Shown here piece after piece: positions 5,331 through 8,822 of a stretch of 8,822 bases of DNA (positions within the stretch are counted from its first letter, which is position 1; every line of letters begins with the position of its first letter). The position numbers were made by a program, and so were the translations under genes. The DNA comes from an uncultured Candidatus Melainabacteria bacterium. Its GTDB lineage: Bacteria; Cyanobacteriota; Vampirovibrionia; Gastranaerophilales; Gastranaerophilaceae. The notes under the pieces are model-generated. The model saw only the letters and a list, made by a program, of their open reading frames with translations. It did not search any database and was not told the origin of the DNA. The stretch spans positions 1 to 8,822 of the forward strand of contig CALEJY010000227.1 in the NCBI GenBank assembly GCA_937898445.1. Direction: 5' to 3'.

Positions 5331-5361
5331 ACTTTTCACGTTTCACTTCTCACTTTTCACT
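5331..5361. repeat. 31-bp dispersed repeat, copy 2, intergenic
   Basis: Exact reverse complement of 4645-4675 in the pilin gene. It lies between rpsT and the repeat island, outside any gene, and is followed by low-complexity CCTATAGTCCTATCGCC-type sequence. Confidence 0.9.
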
Positions 5362-5413
5362 CCCCCACCCTATAGTCCTATCGCCTCATCGCCTTATAAA
5401 GAACGACTTTACA

Positions 5414-5450
5414 TAAAAAAATATCCGTCATTTCTATGAAACAACGGATA
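5414..5450 (-). terminator. Rho-independent terminator of rpsT
   Basis: On the minus strand, TATCCGT (5450-5444) pairs with ACGGATA (5428-5422) around a loop with further TTTC/GAAA pairing. It is followed by a run of seven T. Confidence 0.8.
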
Positions 5451-5473
5451 CTTTTACTCTTTTAAGCAAATAA

Positions 5474-5743
5474 CTATTTAGCTTGTAATTTGTTTACAGC
5501 TTTAGTTAATCTTGATTTTTTTCTTGCTGCTGTATTTTTGTGCAAGATTCCTTTTGATACTGCTTTATCACACAATTGGTATGCTTTTGATAATGCAGAT
5601 TTTAAAGCATCTTGATCTTCAGCGTTTGCAAGTTCTAATACTTTCTTAACCGCAGTTTTGATTGATGTTCTGAATGATTGGTTTCTCAATCTGTTTCTTT
5701 CAGCGATTAATACTCTTTTTTTAGCAGATTTAATATTTGCCAT
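5474..5743 (-). CDS. rpsT: 30S ribosomal protein S20
   Basis: This 89-aa, highly basic protein begins MANIKSAKKRVLIAERNRLRN and ends KKSRLTKAVNKLQAK. This matches the S20 helical-bundle family in sequence pattern and length (about 85-90 aa). It binds 16S rRNA early in 30S assembly. The start at 5743 is set by the family N-terminus (M-A-N-I-K-S-A) and by AAAGG at 5753-5757, 9 nt upstream. The open frame extends 35 codons further only by chance. The gene is monocistronic: its own promoter is at 5815-5843 and its terminator at 5414-5450. The leader of about 65 nt can form hairpins, which would be compatible with autogenous control, known for S20 in E. coli, although no specific S20 site is recognised. 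Confidence 0.96.
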   Translation of the reverse strand: MANIKSAKKRVLIAERNRLRNQSFRTSIKTAVKKVLELANAEDQDALKSALSKAYQLCDKAVSKGILHKNTAARKKSRLTKAVNKLQAK

Positions 5744-5769
5744 TTTATTTTGCCTTTCTTTACTCTTAC

Positions 5770-5843
5770 GTTCGGGTAATGAATCCGAACACATTTGAGG
5801 ATGTGAGTAACAATATATTAAATAAAAAATTTTATATTTGCAA
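5770..5843 (-). promoter_or_regulatory. rpsT promoter and structured leader
   Basis: Promoter on the minus strand: TTGCAA (5838-5843), 17-nt spacer, TAATAT (5815-5820). The transcript then contains two small hairpins: CACAT/ATGTG (arms 5790-5794 and 5801-5805, loop of 6) and GTTCGG/CCGAAC (arms 5770-5775 and 5785-5790, loop of 9). The hairpins share base 5790 and so are partly exclusive. The Shine-Dalgarno follows at 5753-5757. Confidence 0.6.
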
Positions 5844-5981
5844 CCCACATGTTAAATTATGTAATATCCGCAATTCCGCACAATTACTATATTTGTAGCA
5901 GAGTATTATTTTTTACTGTTAATTAATGTAACAATTATACACTAGAATTAGTTCTAAAGGATTATTTTTTTTAGTAATTTG

Positions 5982-6047
5982 TGGTATAAATTTTATATAA
6001 GTAAGAATTATAGTTATATAATAATTCGTTTAAATAAGATATGGAGG
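5982..6047 (+). promoter_or_regulatory. Candidate promoter and RBS of the GH57 gene
   Basis: An extended -10 element, TG-G-TATAAA (5982-5990), is the best candidate; TATAAT at 6017-6022 is an alternative. Neither has a good -35. The Shine-Dalgarno GGAGG at 6043-6047 lies 5 nt before ATG at 6053. The divergent 309-nt space between rpsT and this gene holds otherwise only AT-rich sequence and a short dyad, TGTTA-N7-TAACA (5917-5933). Confidence 0.4.
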
Positions 6048-6052
6048 CACAA

Positions 6053-7771
6053 ATGTCAGTAGGACAATTCGTATTTATGTTACATAGCCATCTTCCTTAT
6101 TACAGAAAAGCCGGAATGTGGCCTTTCGGGGAAGAAAACCTTTATGAATGTATGGCAGAAACTTACATTCCCTTATTGAATGCAATTTCTGAATTATATG
6201 ATGAAGGTATCAAAGCTAAGTTAACAGTAGGTATTACACCAATTCTTGCAGAACAGTTAGATGACCAACATTTAAAAGAAGGTTTTGTTAAATATGTTGA
6301 CTCAAGAATTGCGCAGGTATCTAAGGATTTGGAAAGATATCCCGATCCAAAAGTGCCTCACTCTCAACACCTTAAATATTTGGCAAAATACTATTTTGAC
6401 TGGTTCTCAAATATTAAAGATTCATTCGTAAACAAATACGGCATGGATTTGATTGCTCAGTTCAAAAAATTCCAAGATTTAGGTTGTATTGAAATTACAA
6501 CATCAGGCGCAACTCACGGATTTTCACCATTGTTAGCAACAGATAGCAATTTGAACGCTCAATTCAAAATTGGATCTGACACTACAAAAAGATTGTTCGG
6601 CAAAAAAGCATGCGGATGTTGGTTACCTGAATGTGCATACAGACAAGGTTACGAATATGTTGGCAAAGATGGTCAAAAACATTGGAGACCGGCAATTGAA
6701 GTAACTTTGCAAAACAACGATATTGAATACTTCTTTACTGAATCTCACGTAATTGAAGGGGGAAATTCAATCGGAAACAGACGTGTAATCGGCGTTTACG
6801 GAAACATCGAATATATTCCGTTACCTGACAGACCGGCTACAGGTTATGACACATACGCAGCATACTGGCTACCTGATGCACAAGTTGCAGTAATGGGCAG
6901 AAACGAAAGAGCCGGTTATCAAGTATGGTCAGCTGCTGACGGCTATCCTGGAGATGGTGTATATAGAGAGTTCCATAGAAAAGATGCTAAATCAGGTATG
7001 CACTACTGGAGAATTACTTCACCTAAAACAGATTTAGGCGATAAAATGCTTTATGATCCGGTTCTTGCATTAAATAAAGTAAATGAAAACTCTGATCACT
7101 ATACAACATTAATTTACCACATGCTAAACGATTACAAAAAAGCTACAGGTAAAGAAGGTTTGGTAATGGTATCATTCGACACAGAATTGTTCGGTCACTG
7201 GTGGTTTGAAGGCGTTGAATTTATCAAACAAGTAATCAAAAAATTCAACGCATATCTTCCAGAAGTTGAAAGAATGACTGCAGGAGAATATGTTCACTCT
7301 CATCCACCTAAAGAAGCTATTCAAATCCCTGAAAGCTCTTGGGGACAAGGCGGACATTTCTATGTATGGAACAACCATTTGACTGAATGGATGTGGCCGA
7401 TTATCCATGCTTGTGAAAAACGTATCAACGCAATTGCAGATAAATATTCTGAAATTCCTGATGACAAGTTATTATTAAGAGCATTGAAACAAATGGCTAG
7501 AGAAAACTTGTTGTTACAAAGTTCAGATTGGCCGTTCTTGATTACAACATGGCAAGCTAAAGATTACGCTACAGACAGATTTAGAGAACATGTTGACAGA
7601 TTTGAAACAATTTGCGACATGATTGAAAGTGGCAATATTGATGAGGCAAAATTAAAAGAAATCGAAGATATCGACAACTGCTTCCCAACAATTGATTACA
7701 GAGTTTACCAATCAATTGAAGAAGGAGTTATTCCTCAACAATCAGCAAAACTTGCTCCATTGTACAAATAA
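6053..7771 (+). CDS. Glycoside hydrolase family 57 protein, probable 1,4-alpha-glucan branching enzyme
   Basis: This 572-aa cytoplasmic protein has all five GH57 motifs: HSHLP (11-15), GATHGF (152-157), WLPECAY with nucleophile E193 (190-196), FDTELFGHWW with acid/base D376 (375-384), and SSWGQGG (428-434). The FDTELFGHWW form and the WLPEC motif fit GH57 branching enzymes (archaeal TK1436 and Thermus TTHA1902 type), which create alpha-1,6 branches in glycogen. The helical C-terminus (about 450-540) corresponds to the domain seen in that group. Alternative GH57 activities such as amylopullulanase or 4-alpha-glucanotransferase are less likely from these motifs. The start at 6053 is preferred over an in-frame ATG at 6041 because GGAGG at 6043-6047 overlaps the latter. 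No other glycogen gene is adjacent. The gene ends at a strong bidirectional terminator. Confidence 0.88.
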   Translation: MSVGQFVFMLHSHLPYYRKAGMWPFGEENLYECMAETYIPLLNAISELYDEGIKAKLTVGITPILAEQLDDQHLKEGFVKYVDSRIAQVSKDLERYPDPKVPHSQHLKYLAKYYFDWFSNIKDSFVNKYGMDLIAQFKKFQDLGCIEITTSGATHGFSPLLATDSNLNAQFKIGSDTTKRLFGKKACGCWLPECAYRQGYEYVGKDGQKHWRPAIEVTLQNNDIEYFFTESHVIEGGNSIGNRRVIGVYGNIEYIPLPDRPATGYDTYAAYWLPDAQVAVMGRNERAGYQVWSAADGYPGDGVYREFHRKDAKSGMHYWRITSPKTDLGDKMLYDPVLALNKVNENSDHYTTLIYHMLNDYKKATGKEGLVMVSFDTELFGHWWFEGVEFIKQVIKKFNAYLPEVERMTAGEYVHSHPPKEAIQIPESSWGQGGHFYVWNNHLTEWMWPIIHACEKRINAIADKYSEIPDDKLLLRALKQMARENLLLQSSDWPFLITTWQAKDYATDRFREHVDRFETICDMIESGNIDEAKLKEIEDIDNCFPTIDYRVYQSIEEGVIPQQSAKLAPLYK

Positions 7772-7790
7772 AACTTGATTTTAAAATAAT

Positions 7791-7829
7791 AAAAAAAAAT
7801 GAGCTTCTATATTGAAGCTCATTTTTTTT
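7791..7829. terminator. Bidirectional terminator between the GH57 gene and the protease-like gene
   Basis: A run of nine A (7791-7799) precedes TGAGCTTC, which pairs with GAAGCTCA ahead of eight T (7822-7829) around loop TATATT. The stem is perfect, about 16 bp including A-T pairs. It serves both convergent genes and contains the stop codon (7819-7821) of the minus-strand gene. Confidence 0.92.
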
Positions 7830-8583
7830 GCATAAACTCCCTTGTAGAATTTGAATAGCGCAATTCTGGATGTTTCATTGTTAAAACAAATCTTTCCAGA
7901 CCTGATATTTTAATTTCGTCAACATCTCTAAATGATATTTCCGACTGAGGATTTATACCAATTAGAAATTTATTAAAAACATTTTTATATTTTTGGAACA
8001 TATTAGAAGCAAAATCAGCCATTCCAACCCACGGATCAATGATTATCGTATTTTTATTTGGTTTTCCATTAAAAGTTGAGCCATCCTTATTAAACACGCA
8101 CACAAAGTGATCAAAATATTGACCATCGACCTTTAATCCGGCAGTACAAGCATTATCCAAACCATTAATCCTTAAAATAGCAGCAGACATAAACGCATCT
8201 TCACCGCAATTACCGAGTTTATCGTGCTTAAATTGACCTAAAACATTGTTCACTCTGCGATAATCATCTTTTCCACCTACACGCCAATATGCACGTGCAT
8301 TATTCATTCGTTTTACAATACGTTTTCGCCATGCAAACAAACGAATAAAATTGCACTCTTTTGGATTTTTATTATAGAGAAGCTCATGTTCCGGCTTATC
8401 TATAAATCTCCTATACAAATCCCAATTTGCATCTTCTATATTCGCCATTTTTGCACTAATTTTGGTTGTAGAAATATGAGGAAAAGCATTTTTAACTTTT
8501 TGACAAACCCATTGAGCATCTCGAATTTCAGGACAACGAGAAGTAAAAGAGAGGTTATTTTGAGCAGAATTAATACTATTCAT
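7819..8583 (-). CDS. Predicted cysteine protease / transglutaminase-fold protein (Cys-His-Asp triad)
   Basis: This 254-aa protein has no signal peptide or membrane segment. A candidate papain/transglutaminase-like catalytic core is visible: GNCGEDAFMSA with C126, DHFVCVFN with H159, and an IIIDPWVG motif with D183. The C-H-D order and spacing fit papain-like and transglutaminase-like enzymes, including some bacterial effector proteases. Residues 1-15 are Asn/Ser-rich and end NNLSFTS. A region including EIRDAQWVCQKV and FPHISTTK follows, and then a basic helical stretch (FAWRKRIVKRMNNARAYWR). The family cannot be named from sequence alone, and its substrate is unknown. The start at 8583 lacks a Shine-Dalgarno, so a later start is possible, but the N-terminal pattern favours it. 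A dyad and a divergent promoter shared with tRNA-Asp lie upstream. Confidence 0.7.
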   Translation of the reverse strand: MNSINSAQNNLSFTSRCPEIRDAQWVCQKVKNAFPHISTTKISAKMANIEDANWDLYRRFIDKPEHELLYNKNPKECNFIRLFAWRKRIVKRMNNARAYWRVGGKDDYRRVNNVLGQFKHDKLGNCGEDAFMSAAILRINGLDNACTAGLKVDGQYFDHFVCVFNKDGSTFNGKPNKNTIIIDPWVGMADFASNMFQKYKNVFNKFLIGINPQSEISFRDVDEIKISGLERFVLTMKHPELRYSNSTREFMQKK

Positions 8584-8597
8584 ACTTCGTTAAACTG

Positions 8598-8640
8598 GTG
8601 TAAAAAAAATAATTGCTAAAATTATTACAATTATTTACAC
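8598..8640. promoter_or_regulatory. Dyad in the leader of the protease-like gene
   Basis: GTGTAAA (8598-8604) faces TTTACAC (8634-8640), and inside them TAATTG (8610-8615) faces CAATTA (8628-8633). The arms differ by a 5-A insertion on the left. It lies between the predicted minus-strand promoter and the ATG at 8583, so it may be an operator or an mRNA hairpin. Confidence 0.5.
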
Positions 8641-8644
8641 TTTT

Positions 8645-8697
8645 TTATAAAAAAATTAAATAAAGCTCTTGCAAAAAAAAATTCAGCATATTATAAT
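8645..8697. promoter_or_regulatory. Divergent promoters sharing a palindromic -35 hexamer
   Basis: TTGCAA at 8669-8674 reads the same on both strands. On the plus strand it is followed after 17 nt by TATAAT (8692-8697), a near-consensus promoter for tRNA-Asp. On the minus strand it is followed after 18 nt by TTATAA (8645-8650), for the protease-like gene. The rpsT promoter uses the same TTGCAA hexamer. Confidence 0.6.
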
Positions 8698-8729
8698 AAG
8701 ACTTGTCGAAGGACTTGACAACAGAATAT

Positions 8730-8807
8730 GGGAGCGTAGCTCAGTTTGGTTAGAGCGCATGCCTGTCACGCATGAGGTCGCGAGTTCGAGCCTCGTCGTT
8801 CCCGCCA
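8730..8807 (+). tRNA. tRNA-Asp, anticodon GTC
   Basis: A full cloverleaf of 78 nt. The acceptor GGGAGCG pairs with CGTTCCC (one G-U), and the D-arm is GCTC...GAGC. The anticodon stem CATGC/GCATG encloses CTGTCAC, giving anticodon GTC. The variable loop is AGGTC, and the T-arm GCGAG/CTCGT encloses TTCGAGC. The discriminator is G73, as expected for tRNA-Asp, and CCA is encoded in the gene (8805-8807). The promoter TTGCAA-17-TATAAT ends 32 nt upstream. The 5' leader can form a small TTGTC/GACAA hairpin. No integrated element is seen before the window ends. Confidence 0.97.
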
Positions 8808-8822
8808 TTTTAAGAGACTTTT

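Noticed and set aside
4704..5473. CRISPR array or tandem repeat array in the repeat-rich island
   Set aside because: The repeats are of different classes, few in copy and in mixed orientations, with no regular spacers and no cas genes.
7172..7408. 78-aa minus-strand ORF inside the GH57 gene
   Set aside because: Antisense shadow over the conserved FDTELFGHWW to SSWGQGG region.
8386..8619. 77-aa plus-strand ORF opposite the protease-like gene
   Set aside because: Antisense of a gene with recognisable catalytic motifs; no RBS or family pattern.
8730..8822. Integration site at the tRNA-Asp 3' end
   Set aside because: No integrase, direct repeat or foreign composition is seen, and the window ends 15 nt after the gene.

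Overview
The window is AT-rich and gene-dense, with a standard genetic code, short intergenic terminators and several families of dispersed palindromic repeats. It looks like chromosomal DNA of an uncultured gut-type non-photosynthetic cyanobacterial relative (Vampirovibrionia/Melainabacteria, order Gastranaerophilales). This placement is inference. It rests on the pseudopilin with an A|FTLAEV processing site, a cyanobacterial-length MetK (425 aa), a GH57 (not GH13) branching-enzyme-type protein, and translated repeat fragments typical of such genomes. No 16S rRNA gene is present to confirm it.

Layout. 1-1352 (+): the 3' end of ruvB, followed 9 nt later by a YibE/F family membrane protein. 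A palindromic repeat and a bidirectional terminator lie between this operon and the convergent metK. 1468-2745 (-): metK, with an unusual Cys-rich C-terminal tail and a leader carrying a 73-nt palindromic repeat. 2956-3114 (-): a 52-aa small ORF, divergent from tlyA (3163-3975, +) across only 48 nt. 4005-4703 (-): a type IV pilin-like gene. 4704-5473: a 770-nt repeat island containing nested palindromes, a pair of 43-nt direct repeats, one copy of a 31-bp repeat whose other copy encodes part of the pilin leader, and a 33-aa ORF with a good promoter and RBS that runs through a G10 tract. 5474-5743 (-): rpsT with a structured leader. 6053-7771 (+): GH57 alpha-glucan branching-type enzyme. 7819-8583 (-): a predicted Cys-His-Asp papain/transglutaminase-fold protein. 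8730-8807 (+): tRNA-Asp(GTC).

Most genes are unrelated housekeeping functions: DNA recombination, S-adenosylmethionine synthesis and its use by an rRNA methyltransferase, ribosomal protein S20, storage glucan metabolism, and a tRNA. The accessory interest lies in the pilin and repeat-island block. There, one promoter appears to drive a 33-aa ORF and then the pilin, with a slippable G10 tract in between that would fuse the two reading frames at G11 or G8. The second point of interest is the unannotated cysteine-protease-like gene next to the tRNA.
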